Shown piece after piece: positions 25,515 through 34,998 of a stretch of DNA of 64,000 nt. The position numbers and the translations under genes are program-made. How positions within the stretch are numbered: the stretch's first letter is position 1; every line of letters starts with the position of its first letter. This DNA is from Marinobacterium zhoushanense. GTDB taxonomy: Bacteria > Pseudomonadota > Gammaproteobacteria > Pseudomonadales > Balneatricaceae. Below the pieces are notes generated by a model that was given only the letters and a program-made list of their open reading frames with translations, had not been told where the DNA came from and searched no databases. The DNA lies in NCBI RefSeq assembly GCF_014641945.1, contig NZ_BMIJ01000002.1, positions 340,091 through 404,090 of the forward strand, in the 5' to 3' direction.

Positions 25515-27227
25515 TTGTCAAAAGGATTTCAACCACTTAGCGGTCTCGCCAAACGCCTTGTCAACGACGGCGCGTTCTCGGCAGAAGTGGCGATGGACGC
25601 GCTGAACCAGGCCCGCGACGCCAATAAAAGTTTCGTCAGTTTCATCATCTCCCAGCGCTTGGTCAGTGCTCATCGAGCCGCTTGTGCGGCATCCGAGGAG
25701 TTCGGCCTCCCTCTGTTGGACCTGGATGCGTTCAGTGCCGATGCGATTCCACAGGGACTGATCGCCGAGAACCTGATTACAGCGCACCGTGCGCTGCCGC
25801 TGATGCAGCGGGAAAACAGGCTATTTGTTGCGATTGCCGATCCCACCAACCTTCAGGCGTTGGACGAGATTAAGTTCCACACCGGCATCACCACTGAAGC
25901 GGTGATCGTCGAAGAGGACAAACTGGCACGGCGCATCGAGACCTTCCTCGACGGCGGTAGCGAGGTTCTGGAGGAGTTAGACGATGCCGATCTCGACAAT
26001 ATAGAGACGGAGGATACCAGCAAGAGGAAAGAGGAGGAGTCGGCGGAGGAAGCTGCCTCTGATGCACCGATCGTGCGCTTTATCAACAAGGTGCTGCTGG
26101 ACGCGATCAAGAACGGGGCCTCCGATATCCATTTCGAACCTTACGAGAAAGCTTACCGTATACGTTGCCGTATCGACGGCATTCTGCAGGAGGTCAGCAA
26201 ACCGCCAACCAACCTGGCGTCCCGCTTGTCGGCACGTTTGAAGGTTATGTCCAATATGGATATTGCCGAGCGCCGCGTCCCTCAGGATGGCCGCATCAAG
26301 CTCAAGGTGTCGGACAAACGTTCTATCGATTTTCGTGTCAACACCCTGCCGACGCTCTGGGGGGAGAAGATCGTACTGCGTATCCTAGATCCGACCAGCG
26401 CCACCATTGGTGTTGATGCGCTGGGCTTCGAGCCGGATCAGCGTGAGATCTACATGAGCACGCTGCAGCGGCCACAGGGGATGGTGCTGGTTACAGGTCC
26501 GACCGGTTCGGGTAAAACGGTCACCCTCTATACCGGCCTCAATATCCTCAACACCGAAGAGCGCAATATCTCCACCGCGGAGGATCCGGTCGAGATCAAT
26601 ATGGAGGGGATCAACCAGGTTCATGTAAACCCCAAGGTCGGCCTGACCTTCGCCGAAGCGCTGCGCTCCTTCCTGCGTCAGGACCCTGACGTGGTTATGG
26701 TTGGTGAGATACGTGACCTGGAAACCGCCGAGATCGCGATCAAGGCTGCGCAAACCGGCCATATGGTGCTGTCCACCCTGCATACCAACAGTGCGCCGGA
26801 AACACTGACCCGACTGCGTAACATGGGCGTTCCATCTTTCAACATCGCAACCTCGGTCAGTCTGATCATTGCGCAACGATTAGCGCGCCGTCTATGTGAA
26901 TCTTGCAAAAAACCTGTCTCGATACCGGAAGCCTCTCTGATCGAAGAGGGTTTCACGCCTGAACAGATCAAGTCTCTGAACATATTTGAAGCCAATCATG
27001 AAGGTTGTAACAAGTGTAACCGCGGATATAAGGGCCGGGTGGGTATCTATGAGATGCTGGTAATGACGACCGAGATCGCCGAATGCATCATGGAAAATGG
27101 CAACTCTCTGGATATACTGCGTGTTGCACGAGAGCAGGGCTTCAGGACCCTGCGTCAATCGGGGCTACTGAAGGTCGCGAACGGCCTGACCAGTCTCGAG
27201 GAGATGAACCGGGTAATAAAGGTCTAA
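25515..27227 (+). CDS. pilB: Type IV pilus assembly ATPase
   Basis: The 570-aa hexameric ATPase powers pilus extension. It has an N-terminal GspE-like domain, Walker A GPTGSGKT, the Asp box and Walker B (FLRQDPDVVMVGEIRDLETAE), the His box STLHTNSAPETL and the tetracysteine zinc site (CESCKKP and CNKCNRGYKGRVGIYE). No ATG fits: the frame opens with TTG at 25464 and again with TTG at 25515. The second (SKGFQPLSGLAKRLV) aligns with PilB N-termini and has TTAAGG seven bases before it, so I chose it. Confidence 0.93.
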   Translation: MSKGFQPLSGLAKRLVNDGAFSAEVAMDALNQARDANKSFVSFIISQRLVSAHRAACAASEEFGLPLLDLDAFSADAIPQGLIAENLITAHRALPLMQRENRLFVAIADPTNLQALDEIKFHTGITTEAVIVEEDKLARRIETFLDGGSEVLEELDDADLDNIETEDTSKRKEEESAEEAASDAPIVRFINKVLLDAIKNGASDIHFEPYEKAYRIRCRIDGILQEVSKPPTNLASRLSARLKVMSNMDIAERRVPQDGRIKLKVSDKRSIDFRVNTLPTLWGEKIVLRILDPTSATIGVDALGFEPDQREIYMSTLQRPQGMVLVTGPTGSGKTVTLYTGLNILNTEERNISTAEDPVEINMEGINQVHVNPKVGLTFAEALRSFLRQDPDVVMVGEIRDLETAEIAIKAAQTGHMVLSTLHTNSAPETLTRLRNMGVPSFNIATSVSLIIAQRLARRLCESCKKPVSIPEASLIEEGFTPEQIKSLNIFEANHEGCNKCNRGYKGRVGIYEMLVMTTEIAECIMENGNSLDILRVAREQGFRTLRQSGLLKVANGLTSLEEMNRVIKV

Positions 27228-27275
27228 CCCGACAGAATTGCGCAACCAAGCCAAGCACACAAAAAGGCAACCGAT

Positions 27276-28505
27276 ATGGCGACAAAAATCAAGGAAGCAA
27301 AACGCATCACCTTTGCCTGGCAGGGAAAAGACAAGAGTGGCAATAAAAGCAAGGGCAAGATAGATGCGGAAAGTATCTCTGCCGCCAAAACACTGCTGAG
27401 AAAGCAGGGCATAAATCCAAGCAGAGTTGCCAAAGATCGCGGCGGACTATTCAGCGGTGGACGTAACAAACCGATCAAGCCCCTGGATATCGCGTTTTTT
27501 ACCCGCCAGATGGCAACGATGATGAAGGCGGGCGTACCTCTAATACAAGGGTTAGAAATTGTTGGAAACGGTGCAGAAAAGATAAAACTGAAAGAGCTGA
27601 TAGGCAAAATTCGAAGCGATGTCAGCGGTGGTACAGACTTCTCAACTGCTCTGTCCAAGCATCCCGAATATTTCGACGACCTGTTTTGCAGTCTTGTCAG
27701 CGCCGGCGAGGCCTCGGGCCAATTGGAAACCATGTTGGATCGTGTGGCGACCTATAAAGAGAAAATTGAGTCCCTGAAGGCCAAAATCAAGAAGGCACTG
27801 ACCTACCCCACCGCAGTTATTATCGTAGCGATCATTGTTACTGCAATTCTGTTGGTAAAGGTTGTTCCGGTTTTTAACGACGTTTTCAGCGGGTTTGGCG
27901 CAGAACTTCCCGCTTTTACTCTCTGGGTAATTGGCCTATCAGAGATAGCGCAAGAGTATTGGTTTTTTGTTCTATTAGGGATTATTGGAGCGATAGTTGC
28001 TTTTGTTGAAGCTAAGAAACGATCACAGAAGTTTGCTGACGCAGTTGATCGGGCATTACTGAAGATTCCAATTATCGGACCAATTATCAAAGAAGCGATT
28101 ATCGCCCGTTTCGCACGGACACTGGCCACGACTTTCGCGGCCGGCGTACCGCTGGTTCAAGCGCTGGATTCTACCGCCGGCGCCGCCGGTAACGTGGTCT
28201 ATCGGAATGCCACCTTGCAGATCCGTAACGGTGTCTCTACCGGCCAGTCACTGACCAATGCCATCAATATGACTGGCGTATTCCCGGTGATGGTAGTCCA
28301 GATGGTATCAATCGGTGAGGAAGCCGGTTCACTGGATATGATGCTGGACAAGGTTGCCAGCTTCTATGAGGAGGCGGTCGATAATGCGGTCGACAACCTC
28401 TCCAGCCTGCTCGAACCTTTGATCATGGCAATACTGGGTATTTTGGTGGGTGGCTTGGTTATCGCCATGTACCTGCCGATATTCCAGCTGGGTAACGTGG
28501 TCTAA
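27276..28505 (+). CDS. pilC: Type IV pilus inner-membrane platform protein
   Basis: The 409-aa protein carries two GspF domains (about residues 70-195 and 275-400) and three membrane helices (AVIIVAIIVTAILLVKVVPV, FFVLLGIIGAIVAFVEAKK, and the C-terminal LIMAILGILVGGLVIAMYLP). It is co-transcribed with pilB, 48 bp upstream. In relatives pilD follows directly; here the pilD gene is 23 kb away, beyond the island. Confidence 0.95.
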   Translation: MATKIKEAKRITFAWQGKDKSGNKSKGKIDAESISAAKTLLRKQGINPSRVAKDRGGLFSGGRNKPIKPLDIAFFTRQMATMMKAGVPLIQGLEIVGNGAEKIKLKELIGKIRSDVSGGTDFSTALSKHPEYFDDLFCSLVSAGEASGQLETMLDRVATYKEKIESLKAKIKKALTYPTAVIIVAIIVTAILLVKVVPVFNDVFSGFGAELPAFTLWVIGLSEIAQEYWFFVLLGIIGAIVAFVEAKKRSQKFADAVDRALLKIPIIGPIIKEAIIARFARTLATTFAAGVPLVQALDSTAGAAGNVVYRNATLQIRNGVSTGQSLTNAINMTGVFPVMVVQMVSIGEEAGSLDMMLDKVASFYEEAVDNAVDNLSSLLEPLIMAILGILVGGLVIAMYLPIFQLGNVV

Positions 28506-28530
28506 GAATAATAAAATTTTACAAACGAAA

Positions 28531-28540
28531 CGTTCCAAAA
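28531..28540 (+). repeat. Proposed left attachment repeat
   Basis: CGTTCCAAAA, 25 bp after the pilC stop, is repeated at 51474-51483. Two more GTTCCA copies follow at 28596 and 28706, the last 18 bp before the first recombinase gene. Such clustering is typical of recombinase core and arm sites. Confidence 0.5.
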
Positions 28541-28582
28541 CATCCGGAGCCCAGTAAGTACGGCGCCTTCGGAAAAACAAAT

Positions 28583-28619
28583 GCCCAGAAAGAGTGTTCC
28601 ATTCTTCTGGGCTTTTTGT
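28583..28619 (+). terminator. Intrinsic terminator after pilC
   Basis: GCCCAGAA and TTCTGGGC form the stem of a hairpin around GTGTTCCATTC, followed by TTTTTGTTT. It closes the pilBC transcript before the recombinase genes. One GTTCCA hexamer sits in its loop, so the terminator may belong to the island end. Confidence 0.8.
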
Positions 28620-28728
28620 TTATATCGTAAATATCATAAAAAGTACCATTTCGGCTTGACCTAGCACCCAACCCCAACTATTTTATAACGTAAAGTGATT
28701 TTAGTGTTCCATTTAAGGTTGGGAGTGA

Positions 28729-29970
28729 ATGTCTCGGGTACACGTTAAGCTGACACGGTTTGAAAAGCTGAATGCCGCCCCTGTTGCGCTGATATTCGTT
28801 GATAACGACATTGAGCCGCACAGTGCGTCCTATCTTCTCAGCGTGCTAGATAGGGGACACCCTCTTTCACAGATCAAGACTACGGCGTTCACAATCAAAC
28901 GATTCTTCGACTACTGCATTGAATATCGGATCGACTTCCCAGCCTGTTTCAAGCGCATGGAACCACTTCCAAGCGGTACGATTGAACACCTCGCAGGATT
29001 TCTGTCAGCCCGCATCGATACCGGCGAGCCTGTTGATGAAAACACATTCAAGTACCGATGGAGTCATATCAAGGCCTTCTTGAAGCACGTCTGGCGTTTT
29101 TACCAAGAGCGAGTCATTGATCCTGAAGCACTCAAAGCGGCGCAAGTAAAACAAGCCATGATGGAAGAGGCACTTAAAGAGTACGGCACATTCGGCTACA
29201 AGGCTGACAAGAAAGATCGCATAGGCCTTACACCTGAATTAAAAGCAGAGTTTTTCAATATCATTTTCCCCGGTAAGGAGAATGATCTAAACCCTTGGAA
29301 GTCTGAGCGCATCCGCTGGCGTAACTATTGCCTTTTTCTGACGATGATTCTGGGCAGTAACCGCAAGGGGGAGTCCCTTAACCTGACGATCAATGATTTC
29401 TCACTCACCGGACCCGCCAGTCAGCCTCGGTACTTTGAATTCCAAAAGCACGATACCGTCATGTCAAACTACGGGACACGCAGTATCAGACCTGCCCAAA
29501 AAACGAAAGGCCGAAGGGTTGTTCTAGCGCCTCAATTGGCTGCCGTCTTCGAGCACTACATCACACATATCCGCCCGAAGTTCGAAGGGGCCAAACGCTA
29601 CCCGCATATGTTTTTGTCACTCAGAGATGGTGAGCCAATAAGCGTTAACACGCCAAACGAATCACTCAAACAGTTGATAGACAAACACCCTCAATTTAAA
29701 GGTCTTTTATCGCCCCACATCCTGCGTAATACCTGGGCGGACATGTTGAATGAAGCACTTGATGAGAAGTATCAACATCAGGGGCCTTTGGCTAAACAAG
29801 GCCTGAAAGCGGCGGCACTGGAATACGGTGGCGGCTGGACTAAGGGTAGTGCGATGGTCGAACGATACCCGAAAGGATCCACAGAGCGAGCAGTCGCAGA
29901 GCTACATCTACAAATTCACGAACGGATTTTCACCGAGTCAAAGGAGGAGTCGAATGGCAAAAAACGTTGA
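28729..29970 (+). CDS. Tyrosine recombinase 1 of the island module (TnpA-like)
   Basis: A 413-aa phage-integrase-family protein with an N-terminal SAM-like core-binding domain (about residues 35-140) and a catalytic domain (about 185-390). Visible active-site residues are Arg in SNRKGESLNL, the HxxR box in LSPHILRNTWADML, and the nucleophile Tyr in MVERYPKGS. It is the first of three different recombinases in one operon, the next gene overlapping it by 17 bp. The order medium-large-larger plus a small coiled-coil gene recalls Tn554-type transposition modules, where several recombinases act together on one site. Confidence 0.85.
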   Translation: MSRVHVKLTRFEKLNAAPVALIFVDNDIEPHSASYLLSVLDRGHPLSQIKTTAFTIKRFFDYCIEYRIDFPACFKRMEPLPSGTIEHLAGFLSARIDTGEPVDENTFKYRWSHIKAFLKHVWRFYQERVIDPEALKAAQVKQAMMEEALKEYGTFGYKADKKDRIGLTPELKAEFFNIIFPGKENDLNPWKSERIRWRNYCLFLTMILGSNRKGESLNLTINDFSLTGPASQPRYFEFQKHDTVMSNYGTRSIRPAQKTKGRRVVLAPQLAAVFEHYITHIRPKFEGAKRYPHMFLSLRDGEPISVNTPNESLKQLIDKHPQFKGLLSPHILRNTWADMLNEALDEKYQHQGPLAKQGLKAAALEYGGGWTKGSAMVERYPKGSTERAVAELHLQIHERIFTESKEESNGKKR

Positions 29971-31687
29971 GTCAATTGATACAGGAGAGCTAGTTACGGC
30001 TGAAGTGGCTGAACGCCATCTTATCCCCGCACTTCCTGAAAGAGAGCGTGTTATTACGTCACGTTTTGGTTACCGCTTGGAGTGCAAAGATTATTCAGGC
30101 TCCTGGTTGCCCGTCATCAAGACCTTCAATGACGATGCTAAACAGACTCCCGTCAAGACTGCCCCGTTTTTCTGTGGTCTTCCAGAAATAGATCGCATTA
30201 CCTCTTCCCTATTGACCCACTTACTCAAGCATTACGCCGCACGCACGGTAAATAACTATGCCGAAGGCATCTGGCTCGTCACGTCTCGGCTAATGCAAAG
30301 GGAAGTGGTTCAGGAGGCCATGCTTAATGCTATCGCGGACATCAAAAAGGACTCTGATCTCACCGCCATTAAGCGACTGGGTCGCTACTTCTTGATGTAT
30401 GAGTTGGACGGATATGGGTACGATTTTCATCAAGAGATACAGGCGTTGTCGCGTGGCGGTTCTCAGAACGCGTATATGTCTTACAACCTCAGAGATGATG
30501 AGGAAGGACCGTTCATGCGCGAAGAGATGCTTATTCTCAATCGAGCACTGGATGACCCGTTTATCCACCTGGAAGACCGTGTGGTCATGGGGCTGATGAT
30601 TGAATGGGGTCTGCGCCCCATCCAAGTCGTACTGCTAAAACAGAGCGACTTTGAGGTTCGAGAAATCGCCGGTGAAGCGCTCTACCACATTAACGTACCA
30701 CGCGTTAAACAAGGGGCCAAACAGCGCCGTCAGCAGTTCACGAAGCGCCCGATCTCTCGCAAGTTAGGCGAGATGATCGATGAACTGATCGAAATCCACC
30801 GAGCCGTTTATGCCGATCTTGATATTCAAGATCCGCCACTAGTGATGCGTCGTTACAAGTTGTTTGCGGGACCGAACCCCTATCAGCACAAAGCGCCCAT
30901 AAAGATACTCAAAGATCAAAATGTGGCTGGCGGCACTTGGGATGTAAATATTGCGAGACCAACAAACGCTTACCAAGATATTTATGACGCGCACGATAAA
31001 TCCGATATGGGTCACCACGTTGAGCGCGACAATATCCAATATCGCCTGGATGCGATAGTGGATCACCTCCCCCGCTCTCCACGTACAGGACTACCATTTA
31101 ACCTCTACACATACCGTTTCCGCTACACCAAAGGCACTGCGATGGTTCAGGAGCGCTACACTCCCGCTGAGGTCGCAGATGCGCTCGATCACAGCGATAC
31201 CACTTCCGTTCGCCACTATTTCCGTGAGACCGCCGAAATTAATGAGCTTATTGAGGAGGCAACCAACCGCCGTGTAGAACAGGGTATGTGGGTTGCGGCT
31301 TGGCAGCGAAACGACAATGTAGAGAACAACATTTACGGAGAAGATGTCGTTGAGCTGACCGCCTTCACCACAGTAGGTAAATGCAAAAAGGGATCACCCT
31401 GTTGGCTAGAGCCGGCCGTGGCTTGTTACGGCTGTGACAAGTTTAAACCCAACACTGATGTGCAGGGACACAAGAACGCGCTTAACCGCATAGAGGCACA
31501 GATAGCAGACCTCGCGAAGACAACATTCGGTGCTGCAAGCCATCAGCTCGACGAAGCACGTGCTGGCTGTATGGCGGCTATTGCCTATGCCGAAGGCGAG
31601 CAAGTGGTGTTTATAGAAGACGGCGCCCTCGCGACCAAGGATGAGGTTATCGGAAACGGGATGCAGATGATCGAGGAACTCGCATGA
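29954..31687 (+). CDS. Tyrosine recombinase 2 of the island module (TnpB-like)
   Basis: A 577-aa recombinase. The catalytic Arg lies in EWGLRPIQVVLLKQSDF, the second box is degenerate (TYRFRYTKGTAMV, Tyr in place of the usual His), and the nucleophile Tyr is in DTTSVRHYFRET. After the catalytic domain comes a cysteine group (GKCKKGSPCWLEP and ACYGCDKF) that may bind zinc. The ATG at 29954 has an AAGGAGGAG ribosome site and lies inside the end of recombinase 1, indicating coupled translation. Confidence 0.82.
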   Translation: MAKNVESIDTGELVTAEVAERHLIPALPERERVITSRFGYRLECKDYSGSWLPVIKTFNDDAKQTPVKTAPFFCGLPEIDRITSSLLTHLLKHYAARTVNNYAEGIWLVTSRLMQREVVQEAMLNAIADIKKDSDLTAIKRLGRYFLMYELDGYGYDFHQEIQALSRGGSQNAYMSYNLRDDEEGPFMREEMLILNRALDDPFIHLEDRVVMGLMIEWGLRPIQVVLLKQSDFEVREIAGEALYHINVPRVKQGAKQRRQQFTKRPISRKLGEMIDELIEIHRAVYADLDIQDPPLVMRRYKLFAGPNPYQHKAPIKILKDQNVAGGTWDVNIARPTNAYQDIYDAHDKSDMGHHVERDNIQYRLDAIVDHLPRSPRTGLPFNLYTYRFRYTKGTAMVQERYTPAEVADALDHSDTTSVRHYFRETAEINELIEEATNRRVEQGMWVAAWQRNDNVENNIYGEDVVELTAFTTVGKCKKGSPCWLEPAVACYGCDKFKPNTDVQGHKNALNRIEAQIADLAKTTFGAASHQLDEARAGCMAAIAYAEGEQVVFIEDGALATKDEVIGNGMQMIEELA

Positions 31688-34407
31688 CCATGAACCTAAG
31701 CACAAATGTAATCGCGTTTGGGGATAAGCGCCTCAGATCCATTCAGGAGAACTACGAACGCCTGATTCAACGCGCTCGTGAACAGTTCCCACTGGTTCAG
31801 AAATCAAACCCATATCTGATCGCCGACTACGAAGACACATCCTGGCGTTACCGTGGCGAAACCGTCTGGTTCAACACATTGCCGAAAGGCCGCCGAGCTA
31901 ATCAGTACCGAATCGACTGGCCTGCCGAGATTTCTGAACTCGTAAAGGCTTTTATTATCGATAAGTTGTTCAGATCCAGAACGCGTAAAGAGCCGTTGTC
32001 CGCAACTAGGTTACTAGCCCTCCGTAATTTTGCCCCTACCATGATTGAATCAGGAGTTACGGGGCTTGATCAGATCAATGCTGAATCGTATGACATGGCA
32101 TTTAATGCGGCCTTGGAAACCTCAAAAGACCCTACGAGTCTTATCCAAGACCTCAACCTGTTCATCGAATTCCTGTGCGACGCTCATGTCTTAAGGTCAG
32201 TTATAGACCTTCGGAGTCCAATTAAAGATCAGCGAGTTAAAGAGAAGGTCGGACCGAAAGCAAAAACGTCCAAAATGCCCCTGCCCGAGCTCATTCGAGC
32301 CATTATTGCGCTTCGCTGGAAAGTGGAAGAGTCCTTCGACGGCAGTGATCGAATGATCTCAGACATGCTCTGTGTCTACACCCAGGTGTTTGCTTACGCA
32401 CTAGGACTTCGAGCCGGTGAAATACTTCGAATTCCCGAAGAATGTTTGTTTTGGGACGGCCCTGATCTGCGCTGTCGTGTGTACACCGAAAAGGGGCAGC
32501 AGGCGCGTGCGCCCTATGTGCCCACCATTTGGCGCGAGCTGGTTATCGAGATCGTCGATCGCATCAAAAATCTGACAAAAGCCTATCGAGAGCGCGCGCG
32601 TGAACTGGAGAAACACCACCGTTTGTCTGAGGTTGAAGAGCGAATAAACAAATGGCGCCAGGCGCGTGAATCTGATGCTCAGGCGCTGCTACAGGAGCTC
32701 GACGACTTCCTCTTAGAAAAACGCACGGAAGCAACCAACGCCTGGGCGTTAAGGCGCGCTATTAACCCCGAGACGGAATACTCCCTTGATGAAGTTCAAG
32801 GCATTCTTCCAATTTCATCTGATGCTAAGGCGACACCAAGTAAGGTTCAAAACTATAGGAATTGGGAACTTAACCTAACAGTTGTCCCAATCGACCCAAA
32901 AAGAAATTCGTACACTATTTCTGGTCAATCCATATGTATTTTTATCAATGAGCAGATCGAGCGCAGGGCCTCTCACATTATTGAGAATGAGTTCTTAAGT
33001 ATTCTTCACGCTAGAGATGTTCATCGTGAAATTTCAGGTGATAAGACAATATCATCGCTAACAAAAACAGCCGATGGAAGCAGCGCGACCTGTTACACCT
33101 TCAACCCAACTAAATTTGCTGGTAAAGGACGCGCGCCCGCAGTGATGAGCCGGGATGATGCTGCTGCAAAACTCAGAGATTACGCGCTGGGCGGATTCGA
33201 TCCCTATACGAATATTGACCTTTACTCATTTAACGAGTTGTTTCCGGAAATCCCCTTGCTTTTCTCAAGTACAAAATCTGGAAGTCTTAAATCGTTTCAG
33301 GATCGAAACCCTCTGTTTAAAATCAACAATAAGCAGAAAATCTATGCCAAGGTAAAGACGGAAGACTCCCATATTCGATACAGCGTGAACGAAGGCTTCA
33401 CCATTGATATCGAGTCGATTCACAGCATGTTGATTGAGACATTCACCTCTACAAACCTGGCACTCGAAAAAGAGATCTGGGAGCAGGATAAAAAGGATCA
33501 GGAAGAGGAAGCCAAGTTTACAGGTACAGCAGTGACGATTTCATCGAAGGCGTTCAGCGTAGAGCAGAATGTCTCTGATTTCCTTTTCCTACGGTGCAGA
33601 ATCGTCTCCGGTAACGCTAACAGTCTTGTACCAGAGATTCTGAGCTACCAAGCCTTGCGCTACGCGATGCAAGGTAACGATCGCATGGAGTCGATGTTTG
33701 AGCGGTACGATGTCAATGTGTCAGAGAAGATCCGCAAATCATGGAGTAGCCACCAGGGTCGGCACTGGAAAACGACATCAATGCTCCGTGCAGGGTTGGA
33801 GGCGGAAGTTGTTAACCGCTACATGGGCCGTGAAGCTTCCCAGTTAGATCATTACGATCATAACACCGGGATTGAACGCGCCAAGATTTTGGGCGAGGCA
33901 ATGCAGGAAAACCAAACGCGTTTCCTCGGTGCTATCCCTCAAACAGTCCGCCGAATGCAACATGAAAATATTCCTGTTAAAGAGATCGACGAGTACTTAG
34001 ATGAGACGCTACAGACAGCCCAATTTACGCCTTGCGGGATGTGTGTCGGATCGCTCAACCTCAATCCGTGCGAATTCAACATGGGATGTTTGGTTGGCAA
34101 TGACGGTAACGGCTGTAGTCGCTACATCTTCGATACTCAGGACGCTATTATGCGAGCGACCTTAGCGAACGAAAGGGATAAGTCAGAAAGGGAAATCTCA
34201 AGACTTCTGGATGTGCTTGATGCAGGCAACTCCGCCGCCGAGAAGCACATCCTGAGACATGCCACACTGGTCGAAAATATCAGCAAGGTCTTCGACCTTT
34301 CGGACAGATTACTGGCCAACAACTCGCAAAAATCCACTGAAATTGCACCGTTCGAAGAAGATGGCTCTCTACCAGAAGACTGTCCTTTCGGTTGTGGAGA
34401 CGACTGA
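31684..34407 (+). CDS. Tyrosine recombinase 3 of the island module (very large)
   Basis: At 907 aa this is more than twice the usual integrase length. The catalytic Arg is in ALGLRAGEILRIPEE (near residue 243). A long insertion of about 400 residues separates it from the second half of the site, SSHQGRHWKTTSMLRAG, and the Tyr in QLDHYDHNTG near residue 722. The C-terminus has a cysteine group (CGMCVGSLNLNPC ... MGCLVGNDGNGC) that looks zinc-binding. Start and stop overlap the preceding gene by 4 bp and nearly touch the next. The inserted region has no motif I recognise. Confidence 0.8.
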   Translation: MTMNLSTNVIAFGDKRLRSIQENYERLIQRAREQFPLVQKSNPYLIADYEDTSWRYRGETVWFNTLPKGRRANQYRIDWPAEISELVKAFIIDKLFRSRTRKEPLSATRLLALRNFAPTMIESGVTGLDQINAESYDMAFNAALETSKDPTSLIQDLNLFIEFLCDAHVLRSVIDLRSPIKDQRVKEKVGPKAKTSKMPLPELIRAIIALRWKVEESFDGSDRMISDMLCVYTQVFAYALGLRAGEILRIPEECLFWDGPDLRCRVYTEKGQQARAPYVPTIWRELVIEIVDRIKNLTKAYRERARELEKHHRLSEVEERINKWRQARESDAQALLQELDDFLLEKRTEATNAWALRRAINPETEYSLDEVQGILPISSDAKATPSKVQNYRNWELNLTVVPIDPKRNSYTISGQSICIFINEQIERRASHIIENEFLSILHARDVHREISGDKTISSLTKTADGSSATCYTFNPTKFAGKGRAPAVMSRDDAAAKLRDYALGGFDPYTNIDLYSFNELFPEIPLLFSSTKSGSLKSFQDRNPLFKINNKQKIYAKVKTEDSHIRYSVNEGFTIDIESIHSMLIETFTSTNLALEKEIWEQDKKDQEEEAKFTGTAVTISSKAFSVEQNVSDFLFLRCRIVSGNANSLVPEILSYQALRYAMQGNDRMESMFERYDVNVSEKIRKSWSSHQGRHWKTTSMLRAGLEAEVVNRYMGREASQLDHYDHNTGIERAKILGEAMQENQTRFLGAIPQTVRRMQHENIPVKEIDEYLDETLQTAQFTPCGMCVGSLNLNPCEFNMGCLVGNDGNGCSRYIFDTQDAIMRATLANERDKSEREISRLLDVLDAGNSAAEKHILRHATLVENISKVFDLSDRLLANNSQKSTEIAPFEEDGSLPEDCPFGCGDD

Positions 34408-34409
34408 TT

Positions 34410-34895
34410 ATGGCGACCAGCAAAGAACAGTGGAACCTCGCCTACGATCTGCTTAGCCAGTTTGAGCGAGAGCTGATAGATCCAGCACTTTTCAAGTGGG
34501 ACTACTTCATTGAGAACGTCGGTGCCAGTAAACAGACGTTCATGCGCAACAAGGAGTTCAACGACGAGTTTAAGCGTGTTCGAAACCTTGTTAGGCAGTA
34601 TAAGAACTCAAATGCTTCGTACTCATTGGAACGCTCTCTGAAAAGCAAGAAAGACCAAGAGATCGATCAATTGAAAGAGCAAATCACTCATCTCGAAAAA
34701 GAACTAGACCGGGCTCGTGAGCAGCTCGCCTACGCGTGCTTGATAGCTCGCCGCAACAACATTGATCCAGACCTCTTCATGGAGAGATCGCCACTACTAC
34801 GTTCCAACATAAAACCTAAAGAAGACTCGAAGCTGGAAGCCAATCAGGTGGTGTCACGTTTAAGAGCCGTGAAGAAAAGGCCGGTTAGCAAATAG
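34410..34895 (+). CDS. Small coiled-coil accessory protein of the recombinase module (TnpC-like)
   Basis: A 161-aa protein with an N-terminal folded part (WNLAYDLLSQFERELIDPAL) and a strong coiled coil at about residues 78-115 (EIDQLKEQITHLEKELDRAR). It starts 2 bp after the large recombinase. A small protein with this position and build (TnpC in Tn554) assists the recombinases, probably by setting orientation or efficiency. The 103 bp after it hold a 7-bp hairpin (GCGGATT / AATCCGC, about 34922-34945) without a T-run. Confidence 0.65.
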   Translation: MATSKEQWNLAYDLLSQFERELIDPALFKWDYFIENVGASKQTFMRNKEFNDEFKRVRNLVRQYKNSNASYSLERSLKSKKDQEIDQLKEQITHLEKELDRAREQLAYACLIARRNNIDPDLFMERSPLLRSNIKPKEDSKLEANQVVSRLRAVKKRPVSK

Positions 34896-34998
34896 CACAG
34901 ACAAATGCGTTCAAAGTTGAGCAGCGGATTACAGAACGGGAATCCGCCGGCGATCAAGTAGATTACAATCATCAATTTAATATAGGTTATGAGCCTTG

